A stretch of DNA of 64,000 nucleotides from Xestospongia bergquistia (Eukaryota > Porifera > Demospongiae > Haplosclerida > Petrosiidae). The position numbers and the translations under genes were made by a program. Shown here in pieces: positions 10,679 to 21,833 of this stretch; position 1 is the first letter of the stretch; each line of letters begins with the position of its first letter. Location of the stretch: NCBI GenBank assembly GCA_963965975.1, contig OZ014423.1, positions 5,048,301 to 5,112,300 of the forward strand, read 5' to 3'. Under the pieces are notes generated by a model. The model saw nothing but the letters and a program-made list of their open reading frames with translations, was not told the DNA's origin and searched no databases.

Positions 10679-13600
10679 ATGGTAATTGTTTTTTGATATC
10701 ACAATCATTTCTATATCTCATAATATCTGCCTTTAGGAAGGAGATACTCCATATAACAGAGAAGAACAATGGGTCTCCTTGCTCAGTTCTTTGAAAGATG
10801 ATTTAGCATTACAACTTTTTAAAGGCTACTTAAAGAAAATTGCTGCAGTCATTATATCATTAAAAGATGTTGGATTTTCACTAGAGAAGGAGACGGATGA
10901 CTTCTTGAGCCTACAATTAAAACTGCTTAAGGCATCCCAACTGCTATCTACTTTATACTATGATGAAGAGAGGAAGTCTCGTAAAGAACAACTGTTGGAA
11001 ATGATCAGCCGAAATCTGGCATTTATCGTCACAGTTGTCAACATGAATTGTTCATATATGGAAGTTAATGGTAAGTATGTCACTTCATTTTTAGGATGAG
11101 ATTATTGCCTTAGAGCTTCTTTCAAAGGTGCCTTATCTTATTTCAATTTTTCTACTCAACAAATATGACAAATAATTTAGAAATCTAAAGACTTTGCCAT
11201 TTTTGTTGAGTTAAATAAATCTCTGGAATTCACTTAAATTATCAAACAGGATCTTCGGCAGGTATGTACTTACAACAACCTGCTATATGCTTGATGAAGA
11301 TGGTTGAGGAATCATTAACAAAAGCTGTTGAGTTGAGGAAAATGCTTGTACAAAGACATCACTTTGAAGACATTATTAATCGCCTTAATTTTTTGTCAGT
11401 TGATCTCCTATCAGAGGTATGATTTCAAAAATGCTATATATATTTTTATAATACAGATATGTCTTATCCAGGAGAACGTTTTCACTCAAGCTATTTGGAT
11501 TAATTTCTTATTACTTTACAAATGTGTAGGAGAGGTATCAATCGGTATTTTACAAGAACCAGACCAATGTCTTAAAGCTATCTGTCCTTATACTCATGCT
11601 CCAGATATAGAGCTAAGAATAATTGCAAAAGCCTTGTTGATAGCACTTGCTGGGAGAATTCATAATCTGAGCTATTCAGATAGTTGTTCACTCAATGGAG
11701 ATGAAGCAAAGTATATAGCTACAATCCTTAATACTGATTTGCCTGTGCCTAATTCATTTCATGGTCTGACTTATCAAGATCTCTTCTCTGTGATTAAGGA
11801 TTTGATTGAATGCTCTGAGTCTATGAGTGAACTTTTAAAACAAGATTTACCCTCTGTCTTAGCTACGCAAATAGATATTTTACCAGAAAAAGAACAAAGT
11901 ATTGCTGCTGAGCTATTGTGTCTCCTGATGGATAACAGTAACAGACTGGACAAAAAATTTGATGATACAGGTAAATAGCTCTTGTTTGTTCCTTTGTCAT
12001 TAATTTGCGTTTATTATTATGATAGAATTAAAATGCCATGATGGTATGTCACCAAAAGAATATGTCATTGTGTTACCTCAAGAAAGTGATATAATCTTTG
12101 AATTATGTGACCTCCTTCTACAATACATTGTACGCACTGTTCTCCCATTGGATGGTCTTCCATATAAAGAAATTGGGGAGAAAGTAGATTCATGGCACAC
12201 AATAGCTGCTGCCATTTCTCTAATAGCAACACTCTATTCAGAATCAGATGATAGACTTCACAAAGAATTGATAAGGAACGTGGACATGACTGAAGGCTCT
12301 TGTGAGGCATTATACTTAGCTTTTTACACATCCTTTCTTTGCAATGGTAAGAAATTACCAAGTTTTATGTTCATCTTCTGTTGTTATTATCATATAGAGA
12401 ACAGTAGATCACTCATGGAATCAAAATTTCGTGATTTGTTACTGATTCTCATGATATGGACTGATGGCAGTCCTCTTCTAGCCTACAAAGTGGCCAAGTC
12501 AGGCCTACTTTTTTTCCCCACAACAGCCATTCATGTTGGACGTGTAATATATACATGGCAGAAGGTACAATTGCTAATTTTAAAATATTTAAATTCCATG
12601 ATTTTTATTTTTTTTCTTCATAGTCAACGGACAGACCTATTAAAATGGCTCTCAACACTTTGTTTAATTGTGCTCTCAATCCTGAAAACAGTCCTGCATT
12701 TCGTTATTGTGACATTATTCCTGAGTTGTTGCTATACACAAAATCGACCATCTTAGATTATGCTATTACTTCAAAATTTATTCTTTATTGTTTAACTCCG
12801 CAGTTGGACTACAATCATGTTTTAGCTTTAAAATTAGAAGAAAGAGAAGCAAAATATTGTATAACAACCTTATCAGAAGCAATGCAACCACCACAATTTT
12901 CAGCAGAAGGATTTTCTCTCTGTGAAATACTAGAGATCCTCAACAAACTGACCCATCCTACATTGACATATGAGAAACTTCAATCTGATGCTGCTAACAT
13001 ACAACAACGAAAACATCAAATATTAAGCGAATTTGAGCAGAAGATGAACAAAGCAAGAAATGAATTAAACGCTAACTTCAGTCTCTTGACTAATTTCAAA
13101 CTATTGAATCTTATTGAAAGTCTGTTGTTAATTTCTGACAATCGTGTACAGGAATTAAGTGTTGTTCTTCTGTGGAATGTTTTACACATAGAGACTGTTA
13201 AAGATGAAGTGCTGACACAGTTTCCTGGTATAATTGAAAATGTTTTGAAATTTTGTGATGGTTCTATGAGTCACACTGAACAAGTTGCTGATTGTGTCCT
13301 TTTACTTCTAGACCCTGAGGATTGTCAAGGTACATAGTTATGTGGTGCTGCCCAATGGTCCCCGTAATGTTAGTAGTATCTGTGGTGCCCAATCGGACAA
13401 CATGGGCACCATTAAGCACCATAGAAATAGTTCTATGGTGCCTATAGTGCTGACAGTATCTGTGGTGCCCAATAAGACGTTGTGGACACCATTAGGCACC
13501 ATAGAAATAGTTCTATGGTGCCCACAGTGCTGATAGTATCTGTGGTGTCCAATAAGACATTATGGACACCACAGATTCTCTGAATAGTAATTCCAGACAT

Positions 13601-16155
13601 TTTGTACAAAAAAATTTAACTATTTGTAACCTATCTTCTGTATCAAACATTTTTTCATATTTTGTGTAGATCATGTCAGACAATTAAAATATGCTCAGAT
13701 GTGTTACCACTACAGAAATTTTCAAGAAGCCACTTCTGTTTGTTCTAATATTATCAAAAGAATTAACAGTGAATCTGACCTCTATAGTCAATGTATTCTA
13801 TTACAAGGAAAGGCTACATTTTATGGATACCAGAGAAAAGTTCTCTATATGACAAAGAAAAGGCAATCTTTGGAAAGAGTTGAACAAAAATTGTTGGATG
13901 ATGAGTGCTTTGGTGATATTAAGGAGACAATAACTTTACTTGGGTGGGCTTTAGATCATTTTTGCCTTGATGAAGAAGGATCCAAGTTGTTGGATTGGGC
14001 AATGATGGACTGCCTTCATGAGACAAATCGATTAAACATATGCAGAAGATGTTTATTGTGTCGTCAAGTTCGAGACCTACGTCGAAGTCATCTCTGGCCA
14101 GAGTTTCTTATTAGAGATGCTACTGCTGATCTGGTAGGTGAGGAAGGAAAGATGGCCCAAGTACTTGTATTTGGTTTAGACAAGTATCGTATGAAGTCAG
14201 CAGGTGAATGCTGGTTTTGGATGTTGTGTCGTAAATGTGAAGAATCATTATCACAAAATGCAGAGATGGATTTTGCTCAAAAATTTCACCAAATACATCC
14301 TAAAGATGAAGAAGGAAAGGTGGTTTATTCAACTTGGTTTTTTCACTTTTGTTGTGCAGTCATTTTTCGCACATTGCCACATGCTAAATTCCCAATGCGT
14401 TTCAATGATGACGAAGTATATGCAACATTTGTGTACTGTCGAAAGCATCTACTTAGCCTTCCTGTTAAAATGGAAAAGCGAGACGTACCATTGACAAAAC
14501 TTGAGCTTTATCAACTTCAAGAATTTATGCAAGATACTGTTTGTAACAAATTAAAGCCTTTTTTCTTCGTTACTCCGTCAAAAATGGTATTTGAAATTGG
14601 AAATAGCGGTGATTATGTCAATCTTTCTGGTCTGATTTCCATAAACTGTTTAGCTGTTTTTCGTTTGATTGATGGCTATAGAGATCCATCTGGCCATGCG
14701 CACTTTTTTTCAGCAAGTTTTAGAAATTATCATATTCTTGTTTGTTTTACACCATCTTCACATTGTTCAATTCCAGATGCTTGTCTGGTACTTCCAAGAG
14801 ATGGAGTGTACCTTATACCTCACAATGCAAAAAAGATACAGAATATACCAAAAGGTCATTGGATGGTATTTCATCGTGGGATTTTACATGCTACTGATAC
14901 CGGAAGTGAAATTTCTAAGAATCTATCATCAAAAGCTGCTAAAAAGCTACTTAAAAGAAGAGAAAAAGATGAAGATACTGCTTCTCCACATTCTCAAACA
15001 GTTTTCTGGCCTTCATCCATTGCGAAAACTATGATGGAATATTTTGGTGACAAAGAGTTATTAACTGCACCATTTATACAAACTACAACAAAACCATTGA
15101 TAAGCTTAATGCCTCCTCAATTTGATATAGCAAATTCAGATTCCACTCTCAATCAATGCATTAATTTCCCTCAAGGTCATCAAGTCCTGCTACACAAAAT
15201 ATCAGAAGGTGAAAATGGTGCCATATTAACTGCCTTCCTCCTTGTATCTATTGATGCATTAAACTCATTTCCTTCTTGGCAACCGTACATTCTCATTTCT
15301 CATTCTAACCAAAATGCAATTTATCGTGATGCTGCTTTTATTGAAAGTGTAAATGGGAGAATCCGCTTTTCCAATTTTCTCCTTGAAAATGACTACTGTT
15401 CATCAGTACGAACGACTTATCAATTTATCTATGAATGGGCAAATGATCTGATTCAGTTATGTATGGTAGAAAAAGGAATATATAGTATACAAATTCTCAT
15501 ACAGTGGTTGAAAGTTCATAGTTTTACCAAATTGAAAGGTGATCTTCCCCCACTGGACTCAAAATGCTCTGAAGATGGGTGTTGGTATTGTAAAGATCGT
15601 TGTCACTATTGCCTGAAAGAGGCATGTGGTTGGAGTAAGGCCAAAACCAAGTTTACAGATGTTCCCTATAAATTTTGTAGTACAATGTGTTTAGGAATGT
15701 TTTGTTTGGCACCTAGTGCTCTGGAAAAGACCATATTTGTCACAGATCATAGAGAAGATGTGAAGCGTTCAAGTCCTTCTATTCTTGATATTTTACGTAT
15801 CAATCGGAATGATGGCGATAGTTACAACACTGTTGATTGTTTTAATTTATGTTTAGCTGATGGTTCTGAGGCTGATCTTTCCCCTGGACAGCTGTATGTT
15901 TTGTGGGTGTCACATCACGTCCATTCTAAACATTTCAAGTTCTTTGCAGTTCTAGTTACAGAAAAAGCTGAGATTTTGGGGTGTCTAACAACTGATTTGA
16001 TTAATATATCTAGTATGGCCACTGAAGAAATTATGATGAGTTATTTTCAACTTCAACCTGTCTTAGATAACATATTTAGTTTGGTGATGAAAGCATTGGG
16101 TTGTAAAGATCTTCCTGAATATATTGAGGCAGTACAATGCAAGGAAAGTAACTGA
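10679..16155 (+). CDS. Large helical-repeat protein with HNH-like SH..P / CxxC zinc module (unrecognised gene)
   Basis: My model has eight exons and about 1,560 residues: 10679-10681 (ATG only), 10737-11070, 11250-11416, 11472-11970, 12026-12346, 12398-12564, 12624-13329 and 13670-16155. All junctions keep frame. The first half (to about residue 750) is alpha-helical and armadillo/HEAT-like, with a coiled-coil stretch near 13000-13080. A TPR-like segment (YRNFQEATSVCSNII) opens the last, 2,486-nt exon. Next comes CRRCLLCRQVRDLRRSHLWP and, some 60 residues on, LCRKCEESLSQ, then YSTWFFHFCCAVIFRTL. This arrangement (CxxC, SHxxPxF, a later CxxCEE, then a Tyr-Trp-Phe helix) resembles bacterial HNH-type zinc proteins. 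A second Cys/His cluster lies at about 15575-15710 (GCWYCKDRCHYCLKEACGW and FCSTMC). I do not know the gene. The function is unknown; nucleic-acid binding or cleavage is a guess. It lies 197 bp before the SAMHD1-like fusion, on the same strand. Confidence 0.6.
13370..13580. repeat. 80-bp palindromic tandem repeat (about 2.5 copies)
   Basis: TGTGGTGCCC recurs at 13381 and 13461 and as TGTGGTGTCC at 13541, so the period is exactly 80 bp. Each full unit holds a perfect hairpin (GCACCATAGAA, loop ATAG, TTCTATGGTGC) near 13416-13441 and 13496-13521, nested in further GGTGCCC/GGGCACC inversions. It lies in the intron before the large last exon of the HNH-like gene. Confidence 0.9.
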
Positions 16156-16352
16156 ATAGTTTCTTTAACACTCTTTCAAAATGTTAATATTTTTTATTAG
16201 AATAATATTATTATAGGGTAGTTTTTGCAATAAAGTTTCTATAGGAACAACAAATACATGATTATTTCAACTTTCTAATGAATTTTTTTTTAAAGAATTA
16301 ATTTTATTAGCTGACAAAGCAAAGCACACCCACCAAGACAAATTAAACTGTC

Positions 16353-19300
16353 ATGGCCGTTGGTGAGTTATGATTTAATTGTTGTTCAACATCACTTCTC
16401 ATATAATTTTACAGATCATGATTATAGGAGTGGAAAGGTAATATATAATTTTCTTAGTTGATCTATTTATTTCCACAGACATTTGACGATTCTGTTCATG
16501 GACCTATAACATTTGCTGGAACATGTTGTCAATACACCTCATATTCAGAGACAGAGAAATATTAAACAATTAGGTGAAATAAAATATAGAATACAATTAT
16601 TTAGTTGAAACAATCAATGTTTTATGCACAGGAGGCCTCTATTGCGACTACATTGGAGCAGAAAGAAGTCGGTTTCAGCACAGCATTGGGTACATTAATT
16701 AATTGAACAAAATATGATTGCATTAGACCATACTTAGTAATATACATTAGTTTGATAACTGTAATATTAGGGATACATGCCATTAGAGGATGTCGATGCA
16801 CTTTAAGACTTGAATTTTTTGTAAGTACTATCTACTACATAGTGTGTGTCTATATAGATAGGTTAGATAATTGGTTGGAGTTTCTATAGGCCTCAATGTC
16901 CAAGTACTCTAATCATGAGTGCTATATATTGTGTAGCAGGAGTGCATGAGCGTGGCACTCATGTGCTCTTGCATGTGGAAGCCTCCAATGCATTGTCTAA
17001 ACAATTTTAGCCACAAGGCTAACCCAAGTTAGTCCAGTCATACCACAAGTCCAACCCAAATGATGACTTGCAGAATTCTGAAAACACAAGGAGTCTATTA
17101 AATGCACCTGATGTTTATAAACATCTGTTCTAATACATGTTTCTTTATTAACATCAAAGGAAATTATTTATAAAATTGTTTAAAACATTACATATACCAC
17201 AAATTATAAAATGTCATGTTAGATTTTATTTCTCTTTAATAGGATGTGTCATCTTTCTGGTATCTTTCTTAAAATATTGCAAAAGAGACAACCAAATCTA
17301 ACCATTACCAAACGAGATATACTCTGTATTCAGATAGCTGCACTCTGTCGTAACTTAGGTCAGGGTCCATTCTCACGATTGTTTGACCAACTTGTACTTC
17401 CCAAGATACGAGTCAGTACAAAACCATGGAAGGTATTAATGTATATATATTGTGAATGACTTCTAAGAAAAAACTCTAACCAGTTTCCAGATAGCAGTAT
17501 AACTATGTTTCGTCATTTACTACAAACTACAGATTTGAAAGCTAAATTTGAAGACTATGGTTTGATTTTAGATGAAGACATCCCATTTATTGAAGAGTTG
17601 ATCACAGGAAATCCAAACAAGGCAAGTTAAGTATAAATTCATGTCTTTACTTTTATAACAGGAAAGACCTGCAAACAAACAATTTCTTTATGAGGTGACA
17701 TAGTAGTACTATTCTCACTAATAATTTATTGCACTCAAATAGATTGTAACTAACACACAGTATGGTATCGATGTCAACAGGATGGATTATATTGCTAGAG
17801 ATTCTCAAGAACTACGCTACTTTCATAATTTTGATTGGAGGTCTAAATTAAAAGACAATTATGATCATTTTATAATTACCTCACCAGGCAATACATGAAT
17901 TCAGCTCGTGTTATTACTGCAGATGATGGATTTTCACACATATGTTGCAGAGAAGATGTGAGACAGATTTGCTCTAAATATATGAAGAGATTTATACTTT
18001 ATTTATTCAGGAAATCCATCTAGTTCATGAGTTTTATCGTGTCAGACACCACATGTTTTATAATTACTATCATCAGTGGAACTCAAGAGCTAATGAGAAT
18101 ATGTAATGTTGGCAAAAATTGAAATTTAATTTTTTTTTTTTCAGGATTGCTGAAGCACTTGTTAAGGCAAATGAGTATATAACTATACCAGGAGAACATG
18201 GGTTAGTTTAAAGTTACTGTTTAAGTGTTAGGCGTTAGATGTGGATCATACCAGATTACCAAGGAAACTATCAGAAGTTGTAGATGACATGTATGCCTTT
18301 ACAAAACTAACTGATAGTGTCATTGAGTTGATAAGAATGGATCCAAGGGAAGTAGAATTGAAAGAGGTATTATAAACAATATAATTATAGTTAATTACTT
18401 GTGTACATAGTCTAAGGAATTGTTAAATGCTATCGAAAAGAATTGGATTCATCAGTACATTGGATGTATAAAGAATCTTCCAGTACATATTGGCGCAACT
18501 CTAGCTGTAAGTTCAACAAAAATCAAAATGAATGGTGTTCTTGTGCGAATGTAGGAGAGTATATCTCAAAGACTTGTTGACATTTATGACAATATTGAAA
18601 CAGAAAGTGATGTTATTCTACAAGCCAACTTTATAGTGGTTGATGTGAGTTAAAGTTTGCTATTTTATTGACCAGTCACTAAAGAGACTGCTTTTCTAAT
18701 TATAGAAGATTCACTTTGATGTTGGTATTGAAGAACATGACCCAATGATAAAAATATGGGTCTATAGTACTGATAATTTGGATGTAGCCAAGCAACCAAA
18801 AAAAGTTGAGAAAATACTTATAAGTGTACTTATCAAGTTGTTTTATTTTGTAGGGATTGCCTACTCTTGAATATGCTGTGCCAAATATGTATCATTGGGT
18901 AGAGATAAGAATTTATAGTAGATGGGACAATACGTCAGAAGTTACTGAAGCAATCAAAAGGTTACTTGAAAGACTAAAACTGTTTAAAATCATATCAATT
19001 TTTTATATAGAGGATTTGAGCAATTTTTAAAAGTAGAGAACTATGATGTAAATGGTTCAATTCATGACACATTTGATTTTTTATTTTAAGCAGGGTTCTG
19101 TACATGATGTCACTTCCAAAAAAGGTAGTAATTTTTTCTTGATTTGCTAGCTAGTTAATGTTTGGTTTTTGTTTATACATCCTTTGTAGATATCACAAAA
19201 CCTACTGCTGCAGTTGGAAAGCAAGACAGAGGAGATGGTTTGTCATACCAACCTACAGCTATTAAATTAATGTTGGATAGAAAAAATTGTGAAATTGAGA

Positions 19301-21160
19301 GACTACACACTGTTGAAGAAGAACTAAAAACACAAGTTTTGGATTTGAAAGTAAAACTCCATAGTAAGGACAATGAAAGTGAAGAAGAAAAACGAAAAAG
19401 GAATACTGACATTGAGTCTCTAAAGAAAATATCCAAAGGAAAAGATGTAGAGATTGAGCACATAAAAAGAGACTTGGAAGAAAAGAAACAAGCAGTAATG
19501 AAATTACAAAAACAATTGAAAGTGCGATCTGCTGAAGAAACTTCACCTGCAAAATCTCTGAATACAGAGACACAGCAAAAATCTTCTAAGCAATCTTTGG
19601 AGTTGAATCTGTTTAATATCCTTTCTACTTTATTATTTATAGTGCTTATTTGCTGTTCACACATAAGCCTGGATAAATTTCCATGTAAGTTACACGAGAG
19701 TGATTTTAGTCATACTCATTTTTGCAGCTTTGTTACAAGGAGTTAGCGTTATAGCTTCAACTCAGTTAACAGTTCTAGGTGGTCAAGCTAATCAACTACA
19801 TTGGGAGGATTACGGCCTGATTATAAATATACCATCAAACGCACTTCCTAAAGGTTTTCTAGCCAAACTTGTAGTTAGAGTTAGTGTGTCTGGTCCATTC
19901 TCATATTCACATTCAAGTTCCTGGAAGCCTTCTAGTGCCATTTACTGGATATCCAGTTCCAGAGATTTTGAAGAGCCAGTGTTGATAAGTATGTGGCATA
20001 CAGTCAGAAACTTCCATAACAACTCACAGCTTCGTTTTGTATCATCCCAAAATGACCCAGTTAATGGAAAGTACTTACTTCACATTTTAGACGGAGGGTC
20101 ATTTGATAACACATATGGACATATTGCTGTGACTCACTTTTGTTCATTTCAAATTCAGTCTGGAAACCAGACAGAAGAAAGATATAAAGGATGTTTGTTT
20201 TATCGAATTCTAAGACATTCTTTAAAGTCACACCAACGGGACTACAGCTTTTTAATTTATAATGATGTGGTTTACTGGAGATAGTGAGAAACACATTAAG
20301 TTTGCAGCTGTTAACAAGTTAATGATTACTCTTTCTTTAGGTATTAGCTGAATATACTGGCTGGCATAAAGGACTTCAAGTTACTGTGGAATTTGACAAA
20401 GATTACATATCATTGGAGTTGAACGGAACTGTGAACATAAATGGTTGGTCTGTAAAATTAAAATATGACCCAGCAAAGGTAAAATAGTTTTGGATACAAC
20501 ATTTGTGTCATTGTCCTTGTCCACTGCAGTACAAGAAGAATGACTTATGTAGTTATTTTGCAAGCATTGTAAGCAACATGCAGTTTACAGTAAAACGAAC
20601 ACGTGAAGATGCTCCTAGTTATTTTAATACAATTCTTGCACTTAATGGATCAGAACGACCTAAAACAATTGATATTGAAATTGACGTTGGTAGGTAGTGT
20701 CACTGAAAATCATGTTTTTTTATAAAAATTATATATACATATAGACAATGAAGAAGCAACATTTAATCCAGGTGATTTATAGAAGATTTTATTACTTATC
20801 TTATTATATTATCTAATTTTTTCAGGAGCACTTGCTATTATTAATTCAATAAATGATTTACAACCTTGGTTGGAATACATAACAAGTTCACTAACTTATA
20901 GTATATGTTTAAATATGGGCAAGATTGAATCTGACATAGCTGAAAAAGAACAGAGCTTTGTCAAAGATAGAATTTACCAAATCACTGATGTTTGGCTAAA
21001 TAAGGACAACTCATGCACATGGAAATCCTTTGCTAAAGTATTTGTGTGTATGGGTAAATGCAAGGTTGCTAAGGAAATTAGCAAGGAGAAATTTATATAT
21101 TTTTTAAAACATGAAGACTCTGATGTGTTAAAAAAATGTCCAGACTTACCAACTGATTGA
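16353..21160 (+). CDS. SAMHD1-like HD pseudoenzyme fused to coiled coil, membrane segment, ZU5-like and Death-like domains
   Basis: Exons: 16353-16362, 16415-16437, 16479-16573, 16632-16689, 17243-17432, 17484-17621, 17662-17694, 17743-17840, 17888-17957, 18011-18102, 18145-18201, 18255-18366, 18411-18506, 18555-18644, 18706-18825 (end uncertain), 18854-18960, 19011-19047, 19094-19124, 19190-19684, 19728-20269, 20341-20478, 20530-20689, 20745-20771 and 20826-21160. The total is about 1,030 residues. Exons 3-17 follow human SAMHD1: IQRQRNIKQLG, RFQHSIG, KRDILCIQIAALC, GIDVNRMDYIARD, YAFTKLTD. The HD site CHDLGHGPFSH reads CRNLGQGPFSR, so the dNTPase should be dead. Exon 19 adds a charged coiled coil (about 100 residues) and a hydrophobic span (LSTLLFIVLICC). 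Exon 20 has a ZU5-like pattern (HWEDYGLIINIPSNALPKG, AIYWISSS). The last exon resembles a Death fold (YQITDVWLNK, CTWKSFAKVF). Exon 3 is frameshifted after HGPI; using the acceptor at 16547-16548 instead restores the frame. Intron 6 is GC-AG. A signalling or innate-immune adaptor is inferred. Confidence 0.72.
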
Positions 21161-21833
21161 AATGAATATTGTATGTATAATTAGTATATGTGTTGTTATG
21201 TTCTAAATTATGACTTTTTAATGAACATTGTATTTTTCTGCTGTGTTAATTATTTTGAAATTATATTATAATAATTAATTATAATATATTTAGTGTGTCA
21301 CACTATGTACAATTAGAAATTTTGTAGCCATCCGGTTTTGGTATTTCCAGCATTTCTATTGCTGCCTCTGAAAATTTGTGAGTTCCTATAAACCTTAATT
21401 GTAATTGGTCAAAATATAAGTGTTTTGAAATTGATCATCACTAGCTTTATTCATTACCATAATGAGTGATAGGATTTTTTTACAATACTAAATTTGATAT
21501 TCAGTCACTGGACCATTAAATTGAGCACATATTGGGGAAAAGAAAAATTGAAATTAGTGCAAGTGAGAAAATAATAAAAAATACAGAAAAGTCCATAAGA
21601 AAAAAAGTGTATAGTGTAATTTAAATGGAAACAAAGTTTGCTACCACATTATAACTAGTATATTAGAGTTGATAAATAAAATAAGAAGTTTTAATAGATG
21701 TCTGATAATAGTAAACTATTGTGGGTATATCATGAAATTAGTGGATGGGTAAAAGAGCAATATGAGGTGCTCCCCTGATAATGTAAAGTTAAATATTAAT
21801 TTTATTAAAAAAATGATCATCTTTCCTCCATCT
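21161..21833. other. Intergenic, convergent 3' ends
   Basis: Very AT-rich, with an AT palindrome near 21260-21292. It holds the 3' UTRs of the fusion gene and of TEAD. No coding signal was seen. Confidence 0.5.

Noticed and set aside
13370-13580. CRISPR array
   Set aside because: The 80-bp units are continuous, without unique spacers, and lie in a eukaryotic intron.
16771-16820. An exon after the acceptor TAATATTAG at about 16771 in the SAMHD1-like gene
   Set aside because: It shifts the frame and gives an early stop. Skipping it joins 16689 to 17243 in frame and aligns with SAMHD1 residue by residue.
19173-19664. Minus-strand ORFs of 163 and 103 codons
   Set aside because: They are the antisense of the Lys/Glu-rich coiled-coil exon; AAA/GAA codons read as Phe/Ser on the other strand.
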